From assembly GCF_000004195.4 (NCBI RefSeq), contig NC_030678.2:130601104-130665103 (forward strand): 64,000 bases of DNA, in the 5' to 3' direction. Below the pieces are notes generated by a model. The model had not been told where the DNA came from and ran no database searches. It worked only from the letters and a program-made list of their open reading frames with translations. Origin of the DNA: Xenopus tropicalis (lineage: Eukaryota > Chordata > Amphibia > Anura > Pipidae). Shown here piece by piece: positions 1 to 11,351 of the stretch (the first letter of the stretch is position 1; every line of letters starts with the position of its first letter). A program made the position numbers and the translations under genes.

Positions 1-2265
1 ACTATTTCTAGAGATGATTCAGTTCCACTTCAGGAAAAAAAAAATTTTCATTACAGAAAATGGAGGGCATATTAAAAAAAAAATCTAAACAGAAATTTTC
101 AAAAGCTGCTTCCTCTTTCCAGTCTAGTCTCCCAATCTTTGTTTAATCATGATGTGCTATTACAATTTGGTAAACTTGATGAACATTGATGTACAGTGAA
201 TAATGTGCATTTGTGATGCCCTCAGGCTTTCCTAGGGTAAGGAATTAGGAAAGGACAATAAATGAAATTTTGCCATGTAGTAGACCCTTGACCCTACTGA
301 AATTCTTTGCTTAAATAATTGCTCTTTCCTTCACAGTGGTCATTTTGGATCCACTTGCAGATCACAAACTATACAATAATAAGGAGGTGCAGCAGAGGAT
401 ACAGCTGTTCTTTTTATTTGCCATGTAGGATCAAGATTGACTACAGCAGAGGGCATGTAGTAAAGGGTCATTGATAACAATCCACTGTGTCAGTCGGCAG
501 TTAAGTGGCAATTAATTATGCACATGCACTTGCAAAGAAAATAAATATTGTAGTTGTGTACATGCACAAGTCCAAGCCCAAGACCAAGCTCAAGCCTGCC
601 AACCTAATAGTCTATAGTGACAAGCTTTAGAAATTGAAAGTGTTTATTTATAGCTACAGTTATCTGGCAGATGCAATCATTTATTATGTGCAGGTGGAGA
701 ATTAAATAAACAGGCGCCCTGCCCTGCATATTGAAAACTCGCCTCAGGTTTCTGTGTAGGGACCAGTGGCCACCGATAAATGCAGCTCTGTCTGCACATA
801 GGCGTCCACTTTTCTGCCCATTAGCCTTCCCCTAACTTGCATAACAGAGTCTTGTACTTATCAAATGAATAATTAATATTAAGAAGACTTATTTTGGTAG
901 ATTTATTGGAGCCTTTGCCTTGCCACTTACTATTCTGCAAGAACCTCTGAAAGTGTATCATAACCTAATAATAGAGCTAGATGTATTTACTTTATCCAAA
1001 CTTTTTCCAGAGTATCTGTTGGACAGCATAAAATTTATAAAATACGCTCACTTAAATAGCAGGTTTGAAATGTGCAATAATTTTCATCAGAATGTAACTG
1101 ACTTCCATAAAATCTGATGGATATACTGAACAGAAATAGATGGGTACACATTTATTGTTCAAGTTTTTAAAATAACACATCTTAAATACTGTAAGAATTT
1201 GGTATTATCATTATTGTATCATAGCAATTGTTTTACTAGAGGTATATTAGATGTTAAATGTGTGATTTAACTACCAATAACAACAAATAACACAAATAAA
1301 AGAAGTTATGGCAGCTAGCATATATACATATTGATGGTCAGGTGGTAGTACATCTGCCATGCCCTTCTTTATTGTTCCCATTTGAAAAGCATCATGTCAG
1401 GAGGTTAAAACAAACTGTTTGCTGTAGAATTGCAAGGTGACCTGAAAGTGGCCTTTTGTCAAATAAAAGGAATTTCTCTGGAATATTTTTAAATTCTTAG
1501 TGGATGGCCTTGCTTGGGAATTCATGCATTCTTTTAAGTCAAGTTACTTTTATCAAGGCAATACTCAGTGGGGACTGGGGTAATATTTATTATTAATATA
1601 CCTAATATGACTTTCTTGAAAAACATGCACAATTCAAAGAGATCATAGACATTGATTAGAACAGTATGAAAGTGCAAGAAAGGTGAATTCAACTAGAGCA
1701 CTTCAGACAGTAACATATATGGAAAGCTTGTGGGGGGCGGCATACATTTTTTAAGAAAATAATAAGGCTTGTTGTTCCCAAGGGCATTTTCGTTTCAGCG
1801 AGTAACTAGCAAGCTGAGACCTAGTTCAAAACCCATTTGAGTGATGCTGTTAAAAACAGATAAGACAAGTCTCCAATGTAAAGATACTCTGCATCACAAA
1901 GAAAGTTGAAAAATACAGAATAATGAAAAAAAAAACCCCATAAATAAATAGAAAGGATTGTTTCTATATTTCAAAGAACACCTGGAATGCCCTGGCAAAA
2001 GGGCTGAGGAATCGTTCAGGTTAAGAAAAGAATATTAACCAAAACTGCTCTTTTTGCCACTAAAAAATGTATCATGATGGAGAGCATGGGGGGTGGAGAA
2101 CCTACAGTGGCCTTGCGGATGAAATTGGTTAATAGGCCACTTTCACTGATAAAATTAACCTAAGAGGCAAGGACTTTACCTAATAAATGTATTACATTCT
2201 GACCCCTTGACTCAATATTAACATAGACACTGGGCTTCCACAAACTAACATATACTGTATATAAT
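1..2265. other. AT-rich stretch with no recognised gene or repeat
   Basis: I read both strands and found no exon-like conserved protein, tRNA, or transposon terminus that I recognise. The short open frames here lack any family motif. Confidence 0.5.
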
Positions 2266-2345
2266 AAAAAATGCCAGGTGCAGTAACCCATAGAAACCAA
2301 TAATATGTTAGATTGTAGGCAGGTGACTAGTAAATACAATACTTT
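2266..2345 (+). repeat. decayed fragment of the 'cagtaacccatagcaaccaat' MITE family
   Basis: The stretch contains CAGTAACCCATAGAAACCAA followed by a gcaggtgac/agtaaa-type segment. This parallels the better copy at 13893-14030. No termini remain. It lies inside a 119-codon minus-strand open frame (2160-2519) that I do not regard as a gene. Confidence 0.35.
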
Positions 2346-2745
2346 CTGCAGGTTGGTCAATGAAACATAAGTTCCCTTGCCAGCACCAGTCTTCATGAAC
2401 ACCCTTCTCATGAAAATTTCTGTAGCAATACCCATAGGGAACCTACACGCTTCAGAGAACAGACTAAATACTTTACAAGGTACAGTGGGATGAGACAAAA
2501 CATAGCCATGGAGTGACAAGGAGTCAGGGGCAGGTGGTAAAAATCAAGGTGAATAATCAGGCAGGAGTCAAAGAACAAATATATGCTCAGTAACAGGGTT
2601 GGGCTGGATCATGGTAACCAGAAGCGAGTTTGGAAAGGGTAAAGGAAGATAATGATTAGAAGAAACCAGAATTTAAGTGAATAGGCATGAATCAAAAAGG
2701 ATAAACACTAAATTAACAAGGAAGGAATCCAATGGGAACAAACTA

Positions 2746-2762
2746 CCCCCCCCCCCCCCCCC
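2746..2762. repeat. poly-C tract, 17 C
   Basis: An uninterrupted run of 17 cytosines. A similar run at 18517-18534 is internal to a TTAA MITE, but no MITE ends were seen around this one. Confidence 0.95.
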
Positions 2763-3881
2763 AGCATGTTTTTACAAATGATGTGACAGGACTGTGTTAG
2801 TTCTTCTGAAGGGAAGGGATGACACTCTTGCAGTGATCCTTTTTACAGTTTTTCGTATAGATATTTGGTTCTTGATATACTAATTTATTGTTCAAATATA
2901 TTACGCCTTTAAAAGTGCCAAAATTATTCCCACATGCTTAAATGTGATTTTAATTTTTCCTTTGGGTGGAATTAGTATTGCTTTTGTGAACCCGGAAACT
3001 GCATATCAGCTACTTCCACCAGTCTGATTGCACATTTTATAGTTTGCACCAGTGCACAGTGTATGTAATAAAATTTCTGACAGCAAAAGTTATTTTTCCT
3101 CCGAAAGATTACTCTACCTGCAACCATGCTTTAAAAGTGCTCTATGGGCAATTAAAATTGCAGTGCAGCAACTGCCTAACTACAAATATTACATTAGGAA
3201 ATGTGAGTTTTAATGTTGTGGTCATTTTTTCCATTTGTGACTTGATTTCCCCCAAAAAGTTTGTAGGGCAGTTTAGCTGAGGAATTGTCCCAAGAAGGCC
3301 TCTCTAGGGCAGTTCCAACACCTTGGAGACTTTGGAGCTATTGCACAGATTCCTCCAAAGATAATTACTGGAAGGGGGATTAAAGCACAGTTATACAGCA
3401 TGGCTTATTTGTAGATTGCTGAATATCTGCCTATATTTTCCTGAAGTATGTTTGTTTGTAAATCCATCATTTATTAGAATTGAAGGGCTTTCAGATCCCC
3501 CTTGTACTGAAATATGTTCTGAACTCTGCATTGGTTGTATCATAGTGCTTGTTACCTTCATTAACCTGTTGGTGGGATTTTAAACTAGAATTTCTGTATT
3601 AATATAATGATGTTGGGGTGGGTCTTTATGAGTCACATTGATTTGATAAGTTAGTGAGATGAGCCAAATAAAGTGATGGGGAATGTGCTACCTTCCCTCA
3701 AAGTTATTTAAGTACATTAGGTGAATTTAGAAAGTAATTTAATTTGCTGACTCATCCAGGCCTTAAATGCATCTAGAAACACCAGGGTTCCAGTTCTATT
3801 ATTTGCATCTGAGTATGCCCTGAGCAAAAGGAAAAAAATCCCTGAGCAGATATCAAAAAATTCCTGTCCATGTGTTGTAAT
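2763..3881. other. no recognised gene or repeat
   Basis: AT-rich sequence with no family that I recognise. The 78-codon open frame near 3044-3280 has no identifiable motif. Confidence 0.45.
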
Positions 3882-4125
3882 TAGTGATGAGCAAGTTTTC
3901 GGCAGGCATGGATTTGCAGCGAATATCTGCATATTGGCAAATTGTTTTGCGAAACTTCCATGAAAATTCGGCGCAGAGAAATTTGTTCCCTGGCCACGGC
4001 AAAATAGGCACGCTCGCATCAAAATAGCTGTGGTTGAGTCACAAAAAAATGCAGGTGGCAAAAAAAAAAGATGCGGGCGCCAAAAAAGTCACGCAACAAA
4101 CGCGTTTTGTGAATTTTCTTGTTGT
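3882..4125 (+). mobile_element. hAT-type MITE, TAGTGATGAG family, right end missing
   Basis: Starts TAGTGATGAGCAAG and continues with the family body: ggcaggcatggatttgca, 'cgaaacttcc', then g/c-a-a-a-a-a-a blocks such as 'gggcgccaaaaaagtc'. The expected ...CATCACTA right terminus is absent, so the copy is truncated near 4125. Family assignment rests on full copies elsewhere in the window that have 8-bp duplications (7026, 13450, 33708). Confidence 0.75.
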
Positions 4126-4175
4126 TTTGTAAATTACAGCTAAGCAAATGATTATCCCAGCTGGCTAACACAGTT

Positions 4176-4780
4176 AGGGGCATATTTATTATAGTGTGTA
4201 AGCCAACATCACTGGTAATATTGCCCATAGCATACAATCAGCAATTACTGTATATACTAGAGTATAAGCCTAGTTTTTCAGCACCCAAAATGTGCTGAAA
4301 AAGTCACCCTCGGCTTATAGTCAAGTCGGGTGCCATGGGTCCCTCCAGACTAGCCCCTTCTCTCCTTTGTGTGCAAATTAGGCCACCCGCAACCAGACCC
4401 TCCAGTGCCTGTTGTTTTTGTTGACCCTCTTCTCCACTTACAGAGCTAGTTTACTGTTTTTCTTTGAAATGAATATTTAAAAACATATACCCCACTGATT
4501 CAATTAATGTAATTTTATTGGTATTTATTTTGATTATTGAAACTTAGCAGTATCGGCTGCATTTCCCACCCTAGGCTTATACTCGAGTTGATACGTTTTT
4601 CCAGTTTTCTTAGGTAAAATTAGGTACCTCGGCTTATATTCGGATCGGCTTATACTCGAGTATATACGGTAGATTTTATCGGTCACCTACAAGTTAGAAA
4701 ACAAAATCAAAGATCTGATTGGTTGCTATGGGCAACCTCACTGGTAATGTTGGCTTACATGCTATAATAAACATGTCCCT
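4176..4780. mobile_element. GGGGCATATTTATTA-type palindromic MITE, interrupted by another element
   Basis: The left end AGGGGCATATTTATTATAG and the reverse complement of the right end (AGGGACATGTTTATTATAG) match, followed on both sides by 'tgtaagccaacat'. The body includes 'ggttgctatgggcaacctcac', shared with copies at 34024 and 53403. The arms are separated by the 4248-4669 insertion. With the insert removed, the sequence reads 'cagcaattagatttt', matching the uninterrupted copy at 34024. Confidence 0.8.
4248..4669. mobile_element. TA-flanked MITE (Tc1/mariner-like) with CCGTATATACTCGAGTATAA ends
   Basis: Termini are CTGTATATACTAGAGTATAA and, reversed, CCGTATATACTCGAGTATAA, each flanked by TA (4246-4247 and 4670-4671). 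The empty site can be reconstructed from the host MITE and has a single TA, so the target duplication is TA. A TA duplication is typical of Tc1/mariner, so that superfamily is an inference from duplication size. No transposase frame is present. A longer relative is at 45376-46211. Confidence 0.8.
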
Positions 4781-7017
4781 TACATGAATGTTACTTTGTA
4801 ATGTAGTCCCTAATTCAGCCTGACAGTATAGAAGAATGTATCCAACATGAATTGGGTAGTGGGTGTGGGTTCATGTAAAGCTGTGGAGGTTCATATTGAG
4901 GCAGTTATATTGGTAAGGACATCATTCTTGCTCAAAGATTAGTTCATATAAATAGCAGTCCCTGCTCACATAGTATCAGATGGTTTCAAGAGGAGGTTAC
5001 CAATATAACAGGAAAAATAAAATAGATGGAAAAGGGCACATAATAGTAAAGTGTGTTATAAAGCGGCCATTTATTTTTTGGTAATTTTATTATTTTAAAT
5101 GTCACAGAATGTCTTGATTTGCAATTCATGAGATGTTATGGCACCATGTAAAGCCTTCATGTAAAATTTGCATGGTAAATCTTTTATTTATTGTAAGCAT
5201 AAATAGATACTGTTTTGAATAAAGTTTAGCATGCTTATCTCTCAGCTACAACAAACAATCGATTAAAGGGAAAAGAAGCCCTCAGGATTTCCTGTCAATC
5301 CTTTTCACAGTTTATCAGCTGGAGCAATAAATCAATAATTAAATAGTTACTGCCATCTGGTGTATAAAAAATCTAGCATTATACTGTTATTACATAGGAA
5401 ATCACCAATGTGTCCAAAATGAAAACACTATAATTAAACTGTTTACTTCACACCATATAAAGTAGGATGATTCCGAAGAGTCTGTAGTACATGTGGCTTT
5501 CAATCTCAATCAATTGTGCTTCAGTCGAGGGCATTTACTAGGAGTGAGCAGCATTTGCAATGGTGATTTGTTCCTAAATCATTTGTTGATGAATTCAACC
5601 AGAGAAGCTACATGAAGTGGCCAATAAAGAAGCTCTCCTATCTGTCTGCCTGCTACCAAAAACATATGCTGATAACATCTTAAAATATATACTGCTGATG
5701 AACTTAGCTATCTGTACCAGCAATGCTACCTTGGAAAATACTCTACTACACAACTGCAGTGTCATAATTTGTACTGCTTGTCTGAACAGTGCTACCTAAG
5801 GAAGTATCTTCATTTAACTGTCCCATTGGTTGTCATTATTCTATTCAAATGTCTTCAGTCCTGATCCCATCTACATACTCCAGCTCTTGTACACTATACA
5901 ACTTCTTGCATCATCTTTCTCCATCAGTTACTCACAATACTCGAAATCCTATTCCCATATCCTCTTATAATTTTTTCTGAGTTTACTGGTTGTCTGGGTA
6001 TCTCCCCAAACCCTGGACCCAGCTTCATACAACCTGAAACTTGACTTTCCCAGAATGGTACTGCAATTGAGGCTGCACTCGTATGGTGGTCTTTCATTCT
6101 CTCTCTCACAGGTGAGTGTAACACAGGTTAGAGTAAGAATGCTCCTCTTTCATTGCTACTAGCTGAAAATAATGTGTATCTCTCCAGCCTTCTTGTTCCA
6201 CTATTTTGAGTTGCATGGAGACCACTCCATCCGTATACAAGTTCTGCTTAGTATTCATAATTTGACTGCATCCTGGCTCTCTTCTTAACTTTGCAACCAG
6301 TCTATAACCCATACAGATAAGCTGGCAACTCAATCTGAAGGGGCCAAACTGGCAGCTGAAAATCTGTGCATGTATGGTCACCTTTATTTTGTCTGTCTAG
6401 CTTCCTACGGTATATCTATCTGTTATGTTGATAAACTGTTGTTTTGTAGCTCTTCATTTAGGTATTTGAATTGTTTTCTGGATGCAAATGTACCGCTGAC
6501 AATGGAGAAACAGTAGAAAGAAAATTCATTAAAAACCTACAATGTAATGTACAAATTCTCTGTCTAAATCATCCTAAATGTAAAATTTTAGATTAGCTTT
6601 CTTTTTATATAAACAAGATATGACAGTTAAATAAATGCTTTTTAATTAAATTCCTCATTGAGGTCAAGGATTACCTTTTAAGAATTAGTATGAAAAATCA
6701 ATTGTTTCTTAATTTGCCTTAGAGACCTGAATGACCTTCTGTTAAAGAGTTATGCAGCCAATCAATTCCTGAGGAAGAAAACATAAATGGCTAATTGTGT
6801 GACAAGTTATTGCACCACTGTTGTACGGGTTACATTTCCATTGTCTTGTAGTCGTACCAGCAATAGATATCTTTTCTGAAACTTCTACGAATAAGAAGCA
6901 GTCTTGAAGGATCTAAAGTAATATTTCTATTAAAGCTGGACATACACAATATCTAAGCCAATGGTAATCTAAGGTTCTTAAATATTCATGGATAGATGTA
7001 TATATACATATATATGG
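4781..7017. other. no recognised gene; AT-rich unique-looking DNA
   Basis: No transposon ends or protein motif were recognised. Several open frames of 60-91 codons near 5617-6381 overlap on both strands without domain signatures. Confidence 0.45.
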
Positions 7018-7025
7018 GTTGAAAC

Positions 7026-7391
7026 TAGTGATGAGCAATTTTTTTTGCCAGACATGGAATCGTAACAAATTTCTGCATTTTGCCATTGGTGAATTGTTTC
7101 GCAAAACTTCTTTGAAAATTCGCCACAGAAAAATTTGGTGTGCATAAATTTTTTTTACCGCGCGTCAGATTGGGCACGGTCAAACCAAAATTTGGGCACG
7201 GTTGCAGCAAATTGGGCAGTCGCGTAAAAAAGGGTGCGGTCGCTTAAAAAAAAGGCCACAGTTGTATCAAAAAAGTGCGGGCGACAAAAAAAAGACGCGG
7301 ACAACAAAAAAACGACACAGGTGACAAGAAAGACGCGGGTGACAAAAAAAAAATTGCATGACAAATGCGTTTCGCGATTCACTCATTACTA
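7026..7391 (+). mobile_element. hAT-type MITE, TAGTGATGAG family, complete
   Basis: Begins TAGTGATGAGCAA and ends ...CTCATTACTA. It is flanked by a perfect 8-bp duplication GTTGAAAC (7018-7025 and 7392-7399), diagnostic of hAT-type integration. The interior is an array of gacgcgggtgacaaaaaa-type blocks of about 20 bp, which create overlapping minus-strand open frames rich in F/V/C. No transposase is encoded. Confidence 0.9.
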
Positions 7392-7499
7392 GTTGAAACA
7401 GGCACTCATGTCTACAGCAAAGATGAATCTGCCTGGGTGCAGTGTAGGAACATTGTTTATGAAATTTAAGTCCTGTGAGTACGGTATCTTCCTCCAAGA

Positions 7500-7504
<5 letters not shown>

Positions 7505-7591
<87 letters not shown>
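7505..7591. repeat. (TA)n microsatellite
   Basis: About 87 bp of almost pure TA dinucleotide. The YIYIYI open frames across it are artefacts of the repeat. Confidence 0.97.
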
Positions 7592-7595
<4 letters not shown>

Positions 7596-7599
7596 TTTT

Positions 7600-8295
7600 T
7601 AAACTAACTTATATTTTACATATTATGTGCATGTCAGAAAGTAAAGTTGATGATAGGTTAAGTGAAAGTCCTCAGTCTGGGGATGACATAGCGTCTTACA
7701 AAAATGTACCAAAATGAAGGAGTTCCAGACGCTGCTCAGTACAGATGAAATACAATGTGATTGCTCTCAGAAGAAATTGTAAGATGCATTATTCAATCCT
7801 TCATCAAAAAAAGGACAACAAATTGAAGAGAAAAACACACACACAAGCAGATGACTAGAAAAGCACAGCATCATTTACAGAAAACTAGCATGACATAGGG
7901 TTACAGAGAAAATTAAACAGAAGGAGCAAAAAGAGGAAAAAGTTTAAAATGTTAACACCGTTAAAAAATGTAAACAAGGTAGAAAACTCCTAGAGGCATG
8001 GAAACAATGCAATCAAAGAGGAATGAAATTAAATGCTTCTGAATGGTTCCTCTGCAATAATGGATATATTTACAGAAATATAATAGCAAGAATTCTATAG
8101 TGCTTTGACAAATATTAACATGTTTCGTTAAAAAAAACTGTGTTTTAGAAATTAACAGCAACAATCAGTAAAAAAAGAAATACCTCAAACGTCTTTGGAG
8201 GCTCAGTTACACAGAATATTTGAGCAGTATTATTTCTAGCAAGCATTATATTAGTTATTTGTTTTTATTTGTAGGGCTTTCTGGTCCAAATTATG
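7600..8295. other. no recognised gene or repeat
   Basis: A-rich sequence with no conserved motif or transposon end that I recognise. Confidence 0.45.
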
Positions 8296-8611
8296 TACAG
8301 GTATGGGACCCGTTATCCAGAATGCTCGGGATAAGGGGTCTTTCCGTAATTTGGGTCTCCTACCTTCAGTTTGACAAAAATATTATTTAAACAGTAATTA
8401 AACCCAATAGAATTGTTTAGGCTTCAATAAGGATTAGTTATATCTTAGTTTGGATCAAGTACAAGGTACAGTTTTATTATTACAGAGAAAAAGGAAATTA
8501 TTTTTAAAGATGTGTATTATTTGATTAAAATTGAGTCTATGGAAGATGGCCTTTCCGTAGTTCGAAATTTTCTGGATAATGGGTTTCCGGATAAGGGGTC
8601 CGATACCTGTA
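8296..8611. mobile_element. TACAGGTATGGGACC-ended MITE, complete
   Basis: The left end TACAGGTATGGGACCCGTTA and the reversed right end TACAGGTATCGGACCCCTTA are inverted repeats. The interior has the family landmarks 'accttgtact' (inverted) and 'aatccttatt'. Other copies are at 24591, 25707, 43862 and 63878. The target duplication is not clear, so I leave the superfamily open. Confidence 0.85.
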
Positions 8612-8799
8612 TTGTGTGTCTATGGTGCTTGTCTCATGTACCTTACTATCAAGTGCTGTAAAATTTACATTCCCAGGCTTTTGTTACTCTATGGGGCACA
8701 TTTACTAAGCAATTTTGAGAAAGAGTATATATATATTTTTTTTTTTACTTCTAGAAATTTCTGAGATTTATGAATGGGTTTTTCCAGTACATAGATTTA

Positions 8800-8915
8800 T
8801 TATTTATGGATTTATTAATAAAAAAATGAATTTAGGTTTCATGTTGAATTTGCTATTTCATTTTGAGGACTTTTATTATACAGCTTTTTATGTATCGGTG
8901 ACAGGTCCCCTTTAA
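8800..8915 (-). mobile_element. right end of a T2/Kolobok-type TTAA MITE
   Basis: Ends GGTGACAGGTCCCCTTTAAA, whose reverse complement TTTAAAGGGGACCTGTCACC is a T2-like terminus ending at TTAA. I see only one end, so this is a fragment. Confidence 0.55.
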
Positions 8916-8959
8916 ATTATTTTTCTTATGCTTTTTTTTTTTTACTTTTACTTTTATGC

Positions 8960-9412
8960 TAATGATGAGCGAAATTAAATAAAAAGTAGGGATGCACCAA
9001 ACCCACTTTTTTGGGTTCTGCCGAACCCCCGAACCCACCCTGATGGATTCTGCCGAATCCCGAACCGAATCCTAATTAGCATATACTAATTGGGACCGGG
9101 AAGGGTTAAAAGTTGCCGCGCACGCAGCACGTGGCAAACCCCCCTCAATTTTAACCCTTTCCTAATGTTATTTAGCATATGCTAATTTATGCTAATTAGT
9201 GTTCGGATTTCAGTTCGCCCGGGACCGTGGATTCGCCCGAAACCAAATCCATCAAAAAAAGGTTGGATTCTGTGAATCCCTAATAAAAAGTCACACATAG
9301 CAAAAAAGTTGCCCAGTAGCTGCATTTCGCAAACTTTTTGCCATTTCACAAAATTTTCAGCAGTTTCACAAATTTTTGGTGAAGCGAAACCTGACAGTTT
9401 AACCCATCACTA
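8960..9412 (+). mobile_element. hAT-type MITE, TAGTGATGAG family, split by a second hAT MITE
   Basis: Left end TAATGATGAGCGAAATT at 8960; the body resumes after 9290 and ends ...CCCATCACTA at 9412. Flanks ttttatgc and ttttttac match 6 of 8, consistent with an aged 8-bp duplication. The element at 8987-9282 sits inside it. Confidence 0.8.
8987..9282 (+). mobile_element. hAT MITE, TAGGGATGCACC family, nested
   Basis: Starts TAGGGATGCACCAAACCC; the reversed right end is TAGGGATTCACAGAATCC. It is flanked by a perfect 8-bp duplication ATAAAAAG (8979-8986, 9283-9290). The interior is rich in 'gaaccgaatcc', 'gccgaaccc' and 'ttagcatatgctaat' palindromes. No coding capacity. Confidence 0.9.
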
Positions 9413-11080
9413 TTTTTTACTTATGTTTAAGTCCTCTTCCTCCCCATTTTTTACACCCTTATATCTTCCCTCATTTCCATCCCTTCACTCATGATTACTC
9501 CGTTCCCTAAGCTTTTTTTTTTGTTTTTTTTATACAAAGCTTTTGTATGTTATGTAAGGAAAACTCTCATTTTGAAATATGGGAGCATTAATATTTATAA
9601 TGCAGAAATGTATATTTTTTAACATAAGCCTCCAGTGCACAATCAGAGTTTTCCAATTAAGTTCAATGTCCTTTTATATTTTTTTTCCACAAGAGTATTG
9701 TCTAATACATCTGTATATAGTACATAATACACACATTTTATTTTTATATCATATTTTTATATATTATTTTTAGTTTAACAATTGCCTGCTATTAACCATT
9801 CTTTAAGTTGCAGTATGGCTGTTAAAGTAATTGGGAATTTAAATAAGAAAACTCCCATAACTATTAAACCATACCAGTAATTTTTTTTCAGTAAATGCAA
9901 AATCAAAATGACTGAAGTACATTCACATGTATCCAGAGCATTGCCAAAGTCCATCATCATTACTATGAGCTCAGAATAAAGGCAATGAAACCTTTATGCA
10001 TGCATTTTTCGAAATTTTACAAAAAGGTTTGAAAGTGTACTCTAAATGCTAATCAATGCAGACATTTCTTTCTGAGCTTCCAACTGGTAGTGCCCCAGAT
10101 TTGTTAATATTTCAGCTGATAATTTAAACAATTTATATTACGAAAAATATCAGACAATTAATTACAGTCCACTACATAGTTTCATATAGAAAGATTGTTA
10201 TATCTATCCTTTAGCCAAGCCTGTATTGCAGAATGGCATTGAAGATCTCCTTTATTTGATTAACACCTTTTAAAAAATGCTAGTGTGACATAAAAAAGTT
10301 ATTTATGAACACAAGTGCAGTATGCAATGTGCAATTAACCATGTTTTTAACCACAATGGATATTTTTTTTTCTCACAGTGCCATTATGGCTACATGTGAG
10401 TTGCATCCAAAATTGTAAATTTGAGTGTGGAACATTTCCGGAGCTCAGCATTAAAATTACGTCATTCTTTGGGCACAACTCTATTGCGCAGATTGATCCA
10501 GTTTGGCAACTCTAAGTAGAGGTGGCTCCAAGGTCCCCTTTTGTAGGTAGGTGCATTTCTGTGGGTTTCAGCAGAACAGGAGGGATAGTTGTAGTGGTGC
10601 TTGCCACAACAATACAGGAGTCTATTTGGATGCAAGTACCTTTAATCAATAGGGTCGACACAAACAACAATTGCGTTCATTTTAAAGTGGATGCCAAACA
10701 CTGTGTTTAAGTAGTTAGGAAGAATTATTTTAATAAAAATGTATAATGACAACCAGCAGAACAAAATATGTTCCGAAATAAAAATAGTGTCCAAGTCAAG
10801 TAACTTTGGATATGATGTAGACAAAATGAAAGAAATGTTTGTTTAAATATGAGTATGGTGAATGGCATGACCCTGCAGTGTCAAGTTGGCAGGCCTCTAA
10901 CACTTAAGTCCCATAAACCATCCACTTCCCCTATCCACCCCCACAACACCATACCTTAGCATTAGAGGCAATGAGGATGTCAAGGCTGGAATGTAACTGG
11001 CCACAGCTTTATTAACAAATAAAAGATACAATTACATACAGTACATACTTATAAATGTAACTAAATAAAATAAAGTTCAA
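9413..11080. other. no recognised gene; possible repeat tail near 10975-11020
   Basis: Mostly AT-rich. On the minus strand near 10990-11005 the words 'aataaagctgtggcc' occur, the same words that open the copies at 31763 and 61344. The match is too short to call a family with confidence. Confidence 0.35.
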
Positions 11081-11088
11081 GTTACAAT

Positions 11089-11343
11089 TAGCGATGAGCA
11101 AAATTTTTCACCATGGATTTGCTGCAAAATTCCTTGTATCGCCATTGGCAAATTCCATCGCAAAACTGCAAAAATTAGCTGGAAGCAAAATTCAGCAAGT
11201 GAGGAAAAAAGTAACCGGTGCGTCAAAAAGGTTGGGGATGTGTAAAAAAATTAAAAAGTCACACGTGTCAAAAAAAGCCATGTGGTAGCCACATGTTGCT
11301 AAATTTTTGGCGAAGCAAAACAGGAAAGATTCATTCAACACTA
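11089..11343 (+). mobile_element. hAT-type MITE, TAGTGATGAG family, complete
   Basis: Starts TAGCGATGAGCAAAATTT and ends GATTCATTCAACACTA. Flanks GTTACAAT and GTTACAAC match 7 of 8 bases, an aged 8-bp duplication. The right-end words 'ggcgaagcaaaac' are shared with 13450 and 33708. Confidence 0.87.
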
Positions 11344-11351
11344 GTTACAAC

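Noticed and set aside
2160..2519. 119-codon minus-strand open frame
   Set aside because: No domain, low-complexity context, and it overlaps a decayed repeat fragment.
6106..6120. Splice-donor-like caggtgagt after a 91-codon minus frame and a plus-strand frame
   Set aside because: An isolated donor match with no acceptor, no conserved frame and no other gene structure.
7393..7717. Frames with long YIYIYI runs
   Set aside because: Translation of a (TA)n microsatellite.
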